In this document: one piece after another, positions 47,661 through 56,967 of the stretch | Layout of the letters: every line of letters starts with the position of its first letter | How positions within the stretch are numbered: the stretch's first letter is position 1 | Made by a program: the position numbers and the translations under genes | DNA from: Enterocytospora artemiae | Lineage: Eukaryota > Microsporidia | Assembly: GCA_038659295.1 (NCBI GenBank) | Contig: JASNGC010000001.1 | Coordinates: 248,001 to 312,000 of the forward strand | Reading direction: 5' to 3' | DNA length: 64,000 nt | Notes under the pieces: model-generated | The model's database searches: none | Seen by the model: the letters and a program-made list of their open reading frames with translations, nothing else | What the model was told of the DNA's origin: nothing

Positions 47661-48587
47661 ATGCTTGAAACATCGATACTGAAAAATATTTTAAAAGAAT
47701 TGAGGAATTCTAAACTACCCGATAAGTCTATAGTTCTCCAAATTCTAGACGACGTAGCATATGCTTTATCCATGGAATGTACCGTAATAGATATTTTCGG
47801 GCCTACAAATGTGATTGGTGATGTTCATGGCCAATTTTATGACTTAGTTTCAATATTAGATGATTTAGATTTAGGCTACAATATGATATTTCTTGGAGAT
47901 TATGTCGATAGAGGGTATAATTCGATAGAGGTCTTAATATTATGTTTTATAATGAAACTAATGGCCTTACGTACTAGAGATGATCATGGTACCAATTCTA
48001 GAGGTAGCATGGAATTTATACTACTGCGTGGAAATCATGAATCACGAGCTCAGACAGAGGTATATGGGTTTAAGAAAGAAGTTCTTATGAAATATGATCT
48101 GTACATCTACCTGAAAATCTGTAACATATTTAATCTACTTCCAATAGCCGTTCGAGTGAATAATAAATACTTCTGTATTCATGGCGGAATTATTCCTGGG
48201 CTATCAATTGAGGAGCTTAATAGTGTCAATCGTATGCAAGAATACTCGGAGATTACAGATGTATTATGGAGTGATCCATCAGAAAATATTGAATATTTTT
48301 CAAAGAGCACCAGAGGCGCAGGATTTCTGTTTGGTAAGAAGGCGCTTTGTGATTTTCTAGATGTTTCTGGCTGTAAACACTTGATAAGAAGCCACCAGTT
48401 GGTTAGCGAGGGATTTAAGGAGGATTTTGATGGAAAATGCATAACCATTTGGGGAGCACCAAACTACATTTATAGATCAAGGAATAAAGCGGCTGTTTTG
48501 ATAATTCAAGATTCCGGCCACTTATTTAAAGTATTTGATGCCGTAGATGAGCAATATAAGATTGAAAGCATCAAACTGGATATTTGA
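47661..48587 (+). CDS. PP2A/PP6-like protein phosphatase catalytic subunit
   Basis: A PPP-family Ser/Thr phosphatase. The metal-binding motifs are present: GDVHG (residues 53-57), GDYVDRG (79-85) and RGNHES (123-128), then IHGGI, DVLWSDPSE, RGAGFLFG, the RSHQLVSEGFK loop and WGAPNYIYR. The wording places it near PP2A/PP4/PP6 (Sit4) rather than PP1 or calcineurin. Two oddities: about ten extra residues before RGNHE (around 104-119, rich in R, D, G and S), and a C terminus without the YFL ending methylated in PP2A. The start was moved from TTG at 47655 to the ATG at 47661. Confidence 0.85.
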   Translation: MLETSILKNILKELRNSKLPDKSIVLQILDDVAYALSMECTVIDIFGPTNVIGDVHGQFYDLVSILDDLDLGYNMIFLGDYVDRGYNSIEVLILCFIMKLMALRTRDDHGTNSRGSMEFILLRGNHESRAQTEVYGFKKEVLMKYDLYIYLKICNIFNLLPIAVRVNNKYFCIHGGIIPGLSIEELNSVNRMQEYSEITDVLWSDPSENIEYFSKSTRGAGFLFGKKALCDFLDVSGCKHLIRSHQLVSEGFKEDFDGKCITIWGAPNYIYRSRNKAAVLIIQDSGHLFKVFDAVDEQYKIESIKLDI

Positions 48588-48749
48588 ATTGTTTGAGAAA
48601 TTGAAAAATAAATCCAAGATGATCGCAGTCTTTTGAGAATGTTCATTTGTTTAATTTCCTGTTGTGAAGAAGCGGGTGATTTACTGCTCAAAGACTGGCC
48701 TGATGGTTTATACATTTTGAAGTTTTAAAAATTTTTATAAAAATTTTGA

Positions 48750-48752
48750 CCC
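48750..48752 (+). promoter_or_regulatory. CCC motif before the eL42 start
   Basis: TTTTGACCCAA-ATG. It confirms the ATG at 48755 over the in-frame TTG at 48746. Confidence 0.55.
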
Positions 48753-48754
48753 AA

Positions 48755-49069
48755 ATGGTAAATGTTCCAAAAGAGAAAAAGCATTTTTGCAAGAAATGTA
48801 ATTCCCATGTGGTAAGCAAGGTGGCTATTTACAAAAAAGGAAAAGATAACCCCCAAAGACAGGGCAATAGAAGATATGCTATTAAACAGGCTGGTTTTGG
48901 TGGACAGACCAAACCTATTCTCAGAAGAAAAGCAAAAAATACCAAAAAGCCAGTTCTTAAGCTTAAATGCTCAGGATGTAGTGGTGTGACGCTGAAAGCG
49001 CTTAAAAGAGCCAAGCAAACAATTATATCCAACGAAAAGAAGGTTAAAGGGGCTGCACTGACTTATTAA
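48755..49069 (+). CDS. RPL44: 60S ribosomal protein eL42 (L44/L36a)
   Basis: A small zinc-binding protein of the large ribosomal subunit near the E site. The start VNVPKEKKHFCKKCNSH, the middle KGKDNPQRQGNRRYAIKQ, GFGGQTKPILRRKAKNTKK, and the second cysteine pair LKCSGCSG are all typical, giving a C-x2-C and C-x2-C zinc site. The length of 104 residues matches the family (106). The ATG used here reproduces the family's normal MVNVP start. No intron is present, although ribosomal protein genes are the usual intron carriers in microsporidia that have any. Confidence 0.97.
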   Translation: MVNVPKEKKHFCKKCNSHVVSKVAIYKKGKDNPQRQGNRRYAIKQAGFGGQTKPILRRKAKNTKKPVLKLKCSGCSGVTLKALKRAKQTIISNEKKVKGAALTY

Positions 49070-49208
49070 ACTTCTTGAACGTATGTTTAGCTTTGACAAT
49101 TCTGTTTTGGAATGATTCAGTCTCGTGTCATATCCTTGATCATATATATGGTCCATTTTGTTTGTTTTTTGAAACCTTTATAAATAAAATCTTTTCTATT
49201 TTGAATAT

Positions 49209-49418
49209 ATGAGCTTGGCTAAGACAGTTCTTTTCTGCTTGAGTATCGTTTCACTGTTTAACCAGTCAGAGTTGAATGCAATTATCGGTGAGGGTCGGTT
49301 ATACGCTAGTAAGATAAAATCTTTACTGAAATCGAGTGATGAAATCATGATGGGCCAGCTAAATCTGGATGCCCACTCATCGCTTAAGGATGGGAAATTG
49401 TACAGCAGAAATAAATAA
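49209..49418 (+). CDS. Small putative secreted protein
   Basis: A 69-residue protein with a convincing signal peptide: a lysine near the N terminus, a hydrophobic core (TVLFCLSIVSLF) and polar residues after about position 20. The mature part is about 45 residues, hydrophilic, and matches nothing that I know. It lies between ribosomal protein eL42 and the CIA2 gene on the same strand, with an ATG but no CCC motif. Short secreted proteins of unknown function are common in microsporidia, but a spurious frame cannot be excluded. Confidence 0.45.
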   Translation: MSLAKTVLFCLSIVSLFNQSELNAIIGEGRLYASKIKSLLKSSDEIMMGQLNLDAHSSLKDGKLYSRNK

Positions 49419-49614
49419 TCCAGTTCACAAAATGGGGTTGGATGAAATTACTATTTGGCTTGTGATAATTAGGGCAGTACTTTTATTCTAAAAGGCTTAA
49501 AAGCCGCCAGATATTTTGCCATGAATTGGGTATCTAAGAGTGTTCTATGATAATAATATATCTGATGAACTTTAATCATATCTAAAAAACCACCTAAATG
49601 CCCTTAAAATTCCT

Positions 49615-50115
49615 ATGAATAACGAAAATCCCCAGATAAAAAACAGTCTACAGGAGAGGGTTGAATTAAATTTTGTTGGAAATAAAGTAGTAAATATCTC
49701 TAACTCCACAATTTTTGAACTGATCAGAGACATCAAAGATCCGGAGCATCCATATTCACTCGAACAGCTTAATGTAGTTAATCCAGAAGATATCACTATT
49801 GGAGAATATGTAAAGGATGAGGCGGTACTTTGTTCTATTGGATATCCTATTAAATACATGGAAGTGATTTTCACTCCTACGGTCCCACATTGTAGTTTGG
49901 CAGGAGTCATTGGACTGACCATAAAATATGTTCTATCGAAATTTACATCTGGATATTGGTTAAAAGTATCTGTGAAAGAATTTTCCCATTCAAACTACTC
50001 AATGTATAATAAACAACTTGGAGATAATGATCGGGTAATGGCTGCATTTGAAAATGAAGATCTTGTCGATGTTATTCACAACTGTTTGCCAGAAATACTA
50101 CTGAGTAGACTCTAG
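49615..50115 (+). CDS. CIA2: Cytosolic iron-sulfur assembly factor CIA2 / MIP18
   Basis: CIA2 is part of the targeting complex that delivers iron-sulfur clusters to cytosolic and nuclear proteins such as XPD and DNA polymerases. The MIP18/DUF59 fold shows IFELIRDIKDPEHPYSLEQLNVV, EVIFTPTVPHCSLAGVIGL (reactive cysteine C93), and DKERV-type closing NDRVMAAFENEDL. The length of 166 residues is normal. Client proteins XPD and DNA polymerase epsilon are encoded in this window. CCT lies directly before the ATG. Confidence 0.92.
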   Translation: MNNENPQIKNSLQERVELNFVGNKVVNISNSTIFELIRDIKDPEHPYSLEQLNVVNPEDITIGEYVKDEAVLCSIGYPIKYMEVIFTPTVPHCSLAGVIGLTIKYVLSKFTSGYWLKVSVKEFSHSNYSMYNKQLGDNDRVMAAFENEDLVDVIHNCLPEILLSRL

Positions 50116-50261
50116 CCAAAACTGTACTAATTTATTATTCTGATAGCCAGTATGGAATAATTAGGGCTATTGTTGAGTGCCCAACCACATGTTATGGGCG
50201 CTTTTATGTTTTTGAATCTGTTTGAACGTAAAATAAATAAATAATTAATTTTTATCCCTTT

Positions 50262-51086
50262 ATGAACAATCCACTGGAATTATTTGCCAGAATGATTCTC
50301 TTTGGTGATTTGATCTTCTTGGCGTTTGCACCAGCCTCTATATATTTAAAAAACATCAATAGTGTATTTTCTCGTTTTACAGAAATTGTTCTGATGACCT
50401 CAATGTTTTTCGCTATTTCATATGCAATTTTGACTATATTCACAAAGGGGTTTGTTGCGAATGTTGATAATGTAGACTTTAATATCCCGGAGGAATTTAT
50501 CAGACGATGCCACTTGTGTGAGCAAACGAAGCCAGAAAGATCCCATCACTGCAAGATATGTAAGAAGTGCATAATGAAAATGGATCATCATTGTGTGATT
50601 TTGGGAACATGTGTGCATTTTAGGAACCATGGGCATTTCATACGATTTTTATTCTTCACACTTCTAGGGCATCTGAATCTGTTGCTTTTTAACATTCATC
50701 ACATTTATAAATCAATTAATAATACAAAGCAGATTCTTACATATAAATACTGTGCAGGGATTTGCTTCCTAACCCTAATTGCTGCGTTTGCGTCGGTCAT
50801 CACAGGATATCACCTGGTATTGCAGATGAAATTGGTGAAGGAAAATATTACAAGCATTGAACAGATTCAGAGACATAATTCAAAGTATAGGAAAATTCGT
50901 ATAGGCCCTTCTCCTTATGATTTGGGTCTTTATTCAAATATTGTTAGCATTTTTGGCCCTGCGAAATATCTTTTTTTGTGGAGGCCAGATAGAGACGGAA
51001 TAGATTTTGATAAAACGTACAATACATACTATTGGCCTTTATACCCTCCGGTAGACGATCCCCTGAAAGTATATGAAACTATTTGA
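50262..51086 (+). CDS. DHHC-type protein S-acyltransferase
   Basis: A four-pass membrane palmitoyltransferase. The cysteine-rich domain (about 82-122) has the zinc cysteines RCHLC, HHCKICKKC and the catalytic DHHC at residues 108-111. Membrane segments lie at about 11-29, 41-60, 126-145 and 164-187. A TSIE at 197-200 corresponds to the TTxE motif. After DHHC the usual PW-x2-NC is replaced by VILGTC, a non-standard form. A likely partner subunit (ERF4 type) is encoded at 11138-11491. TATCCCTTT precedes the ATG. Confidence 0.9.
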   Translation: MNNPLELFARMILFGDLIFLAFAPASIYLKNINSVFSRFTEIVLMTSMFFAISYAILTIFTKGFVANVDNVDFNIPEEFIRRCHLCEQTKPERSHHCKICKKCIMKMDHHCVILGTCVHFRNHGHFIRFLFFTLLGHLNLLLFNIHHIYKSINNTKQILTYKYCAGICFLTLIAAFASVITGYHLVLQMKLVKENITSIEQIQRHNSKYRKIRIGPSPYDLGLYSNIVSIFGPAKYLFLWRPDRDGIDFDKTYNTYYWPLYPPVDDPLKVYETI

Positions 51087-51291
51087 TAATAAAAATTTGA
51101 AGCAGATAACTCGTTTTGGAAAGAAATTGTTGTAGAGCACTCAAATATCCTGTTAACATTTACAAGTTGTTTTGTAACTGTTCAAGTAGATTAGTTCTTT
51201 TTTTGTTCTCAAGGTGTATTTATTGGGCATATTTAACTGTAGTTTAGGTACGCTTATCCCGAATGCTTTTCAGATCTTTTTTGCCGTGGTT

Positions 51292-51921
51292 ATGGACATC
51301 CAATACATCCGAACCGATGGAAGATTTCCAAAAGAACTCAGGAATATTTCTATTTCTCATGGGTATGAAAATGGAAATGGCACTATTACACTGTCGCATG
51401 GAAACACTACGGTCAAGGCAGTTGCCGTTCAGCCGTGCGAAAAAGTCAAATTAAAAATAAAATTGAAATTTTCAGAAACGTCCAGAAATGAGCAGATTAA
51501 CGAACGAAAAGTCTATGAACTAGTTTATAAACTAGAAAGCATCTTCACACCTCTTATTCTGGACGAAGCAATGTATGAGATCACTTTGCTAGTACTTCAA
51601 GATGACGGTGGAATCTTACCGACACTAATAAACACAACAACTCTTGTGATGTGCTATTGTGGGATTCCGATTAAAGATATGTGTATAGCTGTTGGACTAA
51701 ATGAAAGAATTGATCTGTATTCAGCGGAAGAAAATAAATCTTTTGTTGCGGTTGTTGCCAGTCTAGTCAGCTCTGAAAGAATAGTTTACTTCGAAAATTA
51801 TGGGAAATGTCATCACTCATGGCTGATTCAAGCAGTAGAGGATGGGAAAGAAGCCTGTCAGAGAATCTGTAGCTATTTCAAAGAGTATTTAATGATGTGG
51901 GAAGCTGCAATTATGGAATAG
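51292..51921 (+). CDS. RRP41: Exosome RNase PH-like ring subunit, RRP41 type
   Basis: A subunit of the six-membered RNase PH ring of the RNA exosome. The start MDIQYIRTDGRFPKELRNI matches the R-x-DGR-x3-ELR opening of RRP41/Ski6, followed by GNGTITLSHGNTTVKAVAVQP and later beta strands including LVMCYCGIPIKDMCIAVG. At 209 residues it is slightly shorter than yeast (246). The frame is open back to a GTG at 51214, but the first in-frame ATG is 51292. A different ATG with a good CCC context (51263) is out of frame. The RRP46 paralogue is the alternative. Confidence 0.75.
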   Translation: MDIQYIRTDGRFPKELRNISISHGYENGNGTITLSHGNTTVKAVAVQPCEKVKLKIKLKFSETSRNEQINERKVYELVYKLESIFTPLILDEAMYEITLLVLQDDGGILPTLINTTTLVMCYCGIPIKDMCIAVGLNERIDLYSAEENKSFVAVVASLVSSERIVYFENYGKCHHSWLIQAVEDGKEACQRICSYFKEYLMMWEAAIME

Positions 51922-52150
51922 AGATGACTGTTCTCTGAGACATAAATCAATATATTATTTCATTTTTAGTAAAGGTTTTCTTCTACCGTAAAAATGCCGT
52001 AAAAACGTCTGGGATTTAAAGGTTATGTCTGTTAAGATATGATCAGTTAATTTTTCAACAAATCGATTCTTCAAGTACCTGCCATTATTTCTGGTTCATT
52101 TCCTCGGTTAAAAAATAATTTCAAGTAGTTTTTTGAAGTACCCTTGTCGC

Positions 52151-52936
52151 ATGGGATTGGTGGAGGATACGAAGGATTTTACCGATTTATCCTTAAAGCT
52201 GTCCAGAAACAACATTTTGAGGCTTGTAAGGATATGTAAGATGCTAACGATTCCACAGAAGATCATAACCGTCATCTTAATGAACTTCTTCATTGCAAAG
52301 CAATCACTCCGCATAGAACCAGACGATTTGGTACTATTTACTTCCTGTATTAATATTACATGCAAAATGGCTGAGATTGCAAGAAATACAGAGAATATCT
52401 TAAAGTATTCTGCTAGAGTACTGCAAGTCAGTATAGAAGATCCGGAGGTCATCAGAAAATATCTTGAAGCGGTAAATATTACAGAGTTAGACATCTGCAA
52501 GGCAATGGATTTTGATTTCGAAATTCCAGATGTTCATAAGGTACTAAAAAGCATTTGTAGTGACAATAATTTTGACATGAAAATGAGCAAATGCTCATGG
52601 ATTGTTCTCAACGACATAACTACATTTACACCAGCATGTGTATATTTTACCCAGTGTGAGATTGTCTACAGTTCTATTTTGATAGCAACAACCTTGGCAC
52701 AAATTGAGGAGAGAAAAGACCCAAAATCTATGAGATCTTGCGGCAGCACGATACATAAGGAAGAATCCGAGACACTGAATGGTAATGAAGGCGAATCTTG
52801 TGTTCTGGACGACGTATTAATAGACAATTTTCGAAAAAGATTTAATTTAGAGTTAGATCATATGAATTATATTTTGTTTCTTGCAAGAAAAATTCTAGAG
52901 CTTTATATGAATACCAAAAAACAAAATTCCTGTTGA
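52151..52936 (+). CDS. Transcription-type cyclin (C/K/L-like)
   Basis: A two-box cyclin fold. The first box covers about residues 25-130, with IPQKIITVILMNFFIA and DDLVLFTSCINITCKMAEIARN as the conserved helices that contact the kinase. The second box is about 130-255, with an acidic insertion near 200-230. The pattern matches RNA polymerase II-linked cyclins (C, K, L, CTK2) better than mitotic cyclins, but no specific member can be chosen. The start was moved from TTG at 52133 to the ATG at 52151. CCC at 52141-52143 supports this. Confidence 0.7.
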   Translation: MGLVEDTKDFTDLSLKLSRNNILRLVRICKMLTIPQKIITVILMNFFIAKQSLRIEPDDLVLFTSCINITCKMAEIARNTENILKYSARVLQVSIEDPEVIRKYLEAVNITELDICKAMDFDFEIPDVHKVLKSICSDNNFDMKMSKCSWIVLNDITTFTPACVYFTQCEIVYSSILIATTLAQIEERKDPKSMRSCGSTIHKEESETLNGNEGESCVLDDVLIDNFRKRFNLELDHMNYILFLARKILELYMNTKKQNSC

Positions 52937-53346
52937 TATATTTGCGATTAAATAAAATGATTAGAACAACTACATTGGCTAGTTAAGGAGGCAATATGTT
53001 TGTGCCATTCAAGAATTTAGTTTTAATTTGAGCTTGTTGATTCTATCGAGGTAGTAGCAATAATGTATTAGATTAGTACTTTCAGATATTAAGTTGCAGA
53101 GCAAATGCCTAGATAGAGTTAATTGGAAGAGTCATAAAATATATGCTGTGGCGATATAAGACTCATTTCTATAGTGGTGAGCAAAGGTTTGTTCAAAACC
53201 TTACAAATATTGTTTGGTAAAGTATGCAAAATCAATGAAAAGTCATTTATACAAATTACTATGAATTTCTGCTGAAATTGATAAATGGGTATGTTGTACC
53301 ATATATCATGTTTTACACATTCTGAATCAATTAACCAATACTGATA
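52937..53346. other. Intergenic region, no gene seen
   Basis: 410 AT-rich bases between two plus-strand genes. It has AATAAA about 15 bases after the cyclin stop and a short hairpin (AAGGTTT-gttc-AAAACCTT) near 53187. No gene recognised. Confidence 0.35.
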
Positions 53347-54219
53347 ATGCTATTAGAAGTTCTCAAGTGGAATTATAAAAGATTTGTTACTTTAAATATG
53401 GTACCCTTCATCGAAAATTCAATGAGGATTTTGGTTGTAGGATGTGGTGGAACAGGAAGTGAGGCAATCAAGCTATTATCACTTAAAAACTATGATATTA
53501 CGTGTGTTGATAGTGATAAAGTAGAAATATCCAACCTATCTAGGCAGTTTTATTTTTCTTCCAAAGACTGTGGAAGATTCAAGGCAGAAGTTGTTTCCAA
53601 TAAAACCGGGTGTAAATTTATAATCTCAAGATTTCAAGAATTGTCAGAAACTATTTTGGATAACTTTGATATTGTGTTTTCTTGTGTAGACAATATATCC
53701 ACGAGAATGGAAATCAACTATAGCTTTAAAATGTCGAGGTGTTCTCTTCTGTTAGATTTGGGTGTTGATGAAATGAAATTCCACGTTAAAGCTGTTACAC
53801 AAAATAGCTCCTGCTTATATTGCATTCATTCATTGTATGAACATCCACAATATTCCACCATCTGCTCTGCATCTTTTTTGGATCAAACTATAACATTTGA
53901 AAACAGAATCAAAATACTTGAATCACACGTTATGAATGGTTTAGAATGTGGTAAATCTGTTCCGATGATCATGGATGAATTCAATAGAAAAGTAGATTTT
54001 TCTCTAAGAACCACAGAATTCGAAGTTTCCGGAATATACAACAGCATTATTCCCAACATTTGTACGATTAATTCAATATGTGCCTCCATCGCTGTTAATG
54101 TTTTAACTAACAGGCCTAAAGAAGATTTTACCTTTGGGAATTTTACTGAAGAGATACATTTGAGTAGCCAAAAAATAGAAATAGGTGAATCTTGCATTGT
54201 ATGTAGTAATAAATTGTAG
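53347..54219 (+). CDS. E1-like activating enzyme subunit (UBA3/UBA2 type)
   Basis: An enzyme that adenylates a ubiquitin-like protein. The ATP site has VVGCGGTGSEA (residues 31-40), and ISNLSRQFYFSSKDCGRFKAEV is the family signature. The catalytic cysteine is probably C173, in STICSAS. Zinc pairs C156/C159 and C283/C286 are both present. Wording near the zinc and catalytic loop leans to UBA3 (NEDD8) over UBA2 (SUMO), without certainty. At 290 residues it ends right after the second zinc pair and lacks the UFD domain that recruits the E2. A partner subunit is not in this window. Confidence 0.75.
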   Translation: MLLEVLKWNYKRFVTLNMVPFIENSMRILVVGCGGTGSEAIKLLSLKNYDITCVDSDKVEISNLSRQFYFSSKDCGRFKAEVVSNKTGCKFIISRFQELSETILDNFDIVFSCVDNISTRMEINYSFKMSRCSLLLDLGVDEMKFHVKAVTQNSSCLYCIHSLYEHPQYSTICSASFLDQTITFENRIKILESHVMNGLECGKSVPMIMDEFNRKVDFSLRTTEFEVSGIYNSIIPNICTINSICASIAVNVLTNRPKEDFTFGNFTEEIHLSSQKIEIGESCIVCSNKL

Positions 54220-54243
54220 ATGCTAAGAGGCTATATGACTAAT

Positions 54244-56706
54244 TTATTTTTTTTTTTCGAATGCTTTCAAAAGTTGCGCAACTATAACAGCAATGTGCTT
54301 AGACAATTCTGTTGTTGAACGTGACATCAGATAGTAATCAAACGTATAATCTCCATTAGTTAGTATTGAATGTTTTATTTTTTCAAAGCATTGTGGATCC
54401 TCCATATACTGAGAGTATAGCTTTAAAAGATGCAGATTATCCATGTAAAGCTTATTTTTAATACAAATGGAGTTTTCCAATTCCACATCTGAAAAGCTCT
54501 TAAAAATATTTCGTAATTTAGAGTTCTTTGCATTTCGTATCCTTACCCTTTCAAGCATATTGCTTATTTTTTCAGATTCTGACAGCTCCGGATATCTTTC
54601 AAAAAACACTTTGTAATATCTGGCAACATCTGTTTTCATAGGCAAGGCCTTTTCAATTTCTGCCAAATTCTCACCATAATTTTCCAGAGCTATCAAGAAC
54701 AATTTGTAATCTTTCTTCGTCCAGTCAAATCCCTCCTTTAATAGGATTTCTTTCCGCTCCTTATCCTCCTGAGAAAGTGTCTCATCCCTATTGAAGAGTT
54801 CTTCTTCCTTATCCTGCAAGGCAAAAAATTCTAACGGGTAAAATTGATACTCTGGAAAATTGAATGGTTTGAATTTTGTATTTGCAAAAAAAGATACTCT
54901 TTTGGCAGGCTCTTCTTCCGTGATGGGGTTTTCTGCAATAAATTCCTGCAATTTCTTTTTCAAATAATTCTCACCTTCCCATTGGTACATATTGATTTTT
55001 CCAGATTCTCCATCACTGATTCTATAGCTTTCTATCTTTCTGTTCATTTCCTTCGTCTTCTCCTCTCCAACTTTCAAAAGATCCTCAAGGCTCAAACCAT
55101 CTATTTCAGATTGCTTATCAACCCTATCAATTCCAGAAGCCAAAATTTGCATCAATTCGGCGTTAGATATATTGTTTTGTTTGATTTTTTCATTTGACTT
55201 CATCAGCACATCATCAAGCTTTAATTTCTGTTGGGCTCTTAGAACCACACTTTCCTCAATCGTGTTTTCTGTAATTAGCCGGAACACTTGAACTTGCTTT
55301 CTCTGCCCAATTCTATGGGCTCTGTCCTGGGCCTGTAGATCAGCGTAAGGATTCCAGTCTGAATCAAATATGATAACGGTATCAGCAGTGTACAGATTGA
55401 TTCCAAGACCACCTGCACGGGTTGTAAGTAAGAAAACAAACTTGTCAGACCCATCACGATTAAAATCATCAATGGCAGTGGTTCTATCTTCCCCAGATGT
55501 CGAGCCATCAATTCTGCAGTATTCCAACCCCCTTAGATTAACATAATCTTCCAAAATGTCTAGCATTCGGGACATCTGAGAGAATATTAGAACCCTAGAT
55601 CCCTTTTTAAACAGATTAGATAAGAGTTTGTCTAGAATTATAAGTTTTCCAGAGTTTTCAACAATATGCTCGCCAGATTCGAAAGGCTCTTTTTCTACCC
55701 CATCGAATAGGTATGGATGGTTGCAGCATTTTCTCAACTGCATGATTATGTTCAAGAGGGCAGTCTTGTTAGCTGTTTTGTCGCAGTATAGATCCTTTAG
55801 ATCTCTCTTCAAAAGTCCCTTATACCAATTTCTTTGTAATAGCGTCATAGGCGCATAGATATTGGTGGACTTTTTGGGGAGAAGAGACTTTTCTACATCT
55901 GCCTTCTCTCTTCTTAAAAAAAATAGTTGAAGCACTTTCTTCAACTTATCGATTTTTTTGCCATTTTCTTTTTGATCTGCGTCAATAATAAAGTTTTCGA
56001 ATTTTTCGGATTTCAGAAAAATATCCGGGAGAATAAAATTAAGGAGAGCCCACAGCTCATGAATGTTATTTTGCAACGGGGTACCTGTAAGAAGTAAACG
56101 ATGATCAAAATGACAAACTCTTAAAATTTGGCTCAGTAGACTGTTTTCATTCTTGAGACGATGGGCTTCGTCAATAATAAGGTACGAAAAATGAATTCTC
56201 TTAAGGTAGTTTTTCGCATTTAAGCACATCTCATATGTTGTTAAGATGACATCATACTTCTTAAATGCAATATTTTTGTATTCCTCTTTGATTTCATCTT
56301 TTGAGCACCAGAACATTTTCACCTTTAAGCTCGGCACAAATCTACTCAATTCATTCATCCAGTTTTGCAAGCAGGACTTGGGCACAACAATCAGATGCTT
56401 TGATTTTTCGTCTTTAACATGCTTAACATATCCTAAAAGAGAAATACTCTGCAGGGTTTTGCCCAACCCCATTTCATCTGCCAAAATGCAGTTTATATTG
56501 TTCTCGTGCATCTTAATTAGCCAATTGAGACCTTCAATCTGATAATCTTTTAGTGCAACTTTAACATACTTTGGTGAGGACGCAAACATATATGACTCCA
56601 CCTGGTTTGAATAAGAATCCTCATCCACAATACCCGGCACAAACTCCTTGAGAAAATCCATATCACCGATAAATTGAATGTATTTTTGATACGGATTTTT
56701 CGACAT
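54244..56706 (-). CDS. ISW1: ISWI-type chromatin remodelling ATPase
   Basis: An ATP-driven nucleosome slider. The SNF2 ATPase runs from about residue 45 to 500: DEMGLGKT (77-84), DEAH (179-182), LTGTPLQNN, and the second lobe with GGLGINLYTADTVI and QAQDRAHRIGQ. The C-terminal half has the HAND-SANT-SLIDE arrangement of ISWI (FDWTKKDYKLFLIALENYGE is the SANT helix 1, and the final helical part is SLIDE). At 820 residues it is shorter than yeast Isw1 (1129). The start was moved from TTG at 56757 to the ATG at 56706, which has CCCC directly before it. The stop is 24 bases from the convergent E1-like gene. Confidence 0.93.
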   Translation of the reverse strand: MSKNPYQKYIQFIGDMDFLKEFVPGIVDEDSYSNQVESYMFASSPKYVKVALKDYQIEGLNWLIKMHENNINCILADEMGLGKTLQSISLLGYVKHVKDEKSKHLIVVPKSCLQNWMNELSRFVPSLKVKMFWCSKDEIKEEYKNIAFKKYDVILTTYEMCLNAKNYLKRIHFSYLIIDEAHRLKNENSLLSQILRVCHFDHRLLLTGTPLQNNIHELWALLNFILPDIFLKSEKFENFIIDADQKENGKKIDKLKKVLQLFFLRREKADVEKSLLPKKSTNIYAPMTLLQRNWYKGLLKRDLKDLYCDKTANKTALLNIIMQLRKCCNHPYLFDGVEKEPFESGEHIVENSGKLIILDKLLSNLFKKGSRVLIFSQMSRMLDILEDYVNLRGLEYCRIDGSTSGEDRTTAIDDFNRDGSDKFVFLLTTRAGGLGINLYTADTVIIFDSDWNPYADLQAQDRAHRIGQRKQVQVFRLITENTIEESVVLRAQQKLKLDDVLMKSNEKIKQNNISNAELMQILASGIDRVDKQSEIDGLSLEDLLKVGEEKTKEMNRKIESYRISDGESGKINMYQWEGENYLKKKLQEFIAENPITEEEPAKRVSFFANTKFKPFNFPEYQFYPLEFFALQDKEEELFNRDETLSQEDKERKEILLKEGFDWTKKDYKLFLIALENYGENLAEIEKALPMKTDVARYYKVFFERYPELSESEKISNMLERVRIRNAKNSKLRNIFKSFSDVELENSICIKNKLYMDNLHLLKLYSQYMEDPQCFEKIKHSILTNGDYTFDYYLMSRSTTELSKHIAVIVAQLLKAFEKKK

Positions 56707-56710
56707 GGGG
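56707..56710 (-). promoter_or_regulatory. CCCC motif that fixes the ISWI start
   Basis: On the minus strand CCCC abuts the ATG at 56706, rejecting the upstream in-frame TTG at 56757. Confidence 0.55.
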
Positions 56711-56967
56711 AAAATATTCAAAAAAATTATTAAAAGTATTTTTCGATTAGATACCAAAATTCATGAAGAGTTTTCTTTAAATGACTATATAAACTTCTTG
56801 GATTCTAATCTTCTGTTTCAGGTTATTATTATTTTTTTCGCATTGTTACTAGAAAAGGTAGGTAATTTACCTAAGCCATGGCCACTTGAATAATTAAAGA
56901 AGTATACAATTACCACAAGCTTGATATTTCAAAACAACTTATTAATTCAATATCTCCATAGAGTTAC

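Noticed and set aside
54844..55197. 117-codon antisense frame inside ISWI
   Set aside because: It lies opposite a strongly conserved coding region and encodes no recognisable domain.
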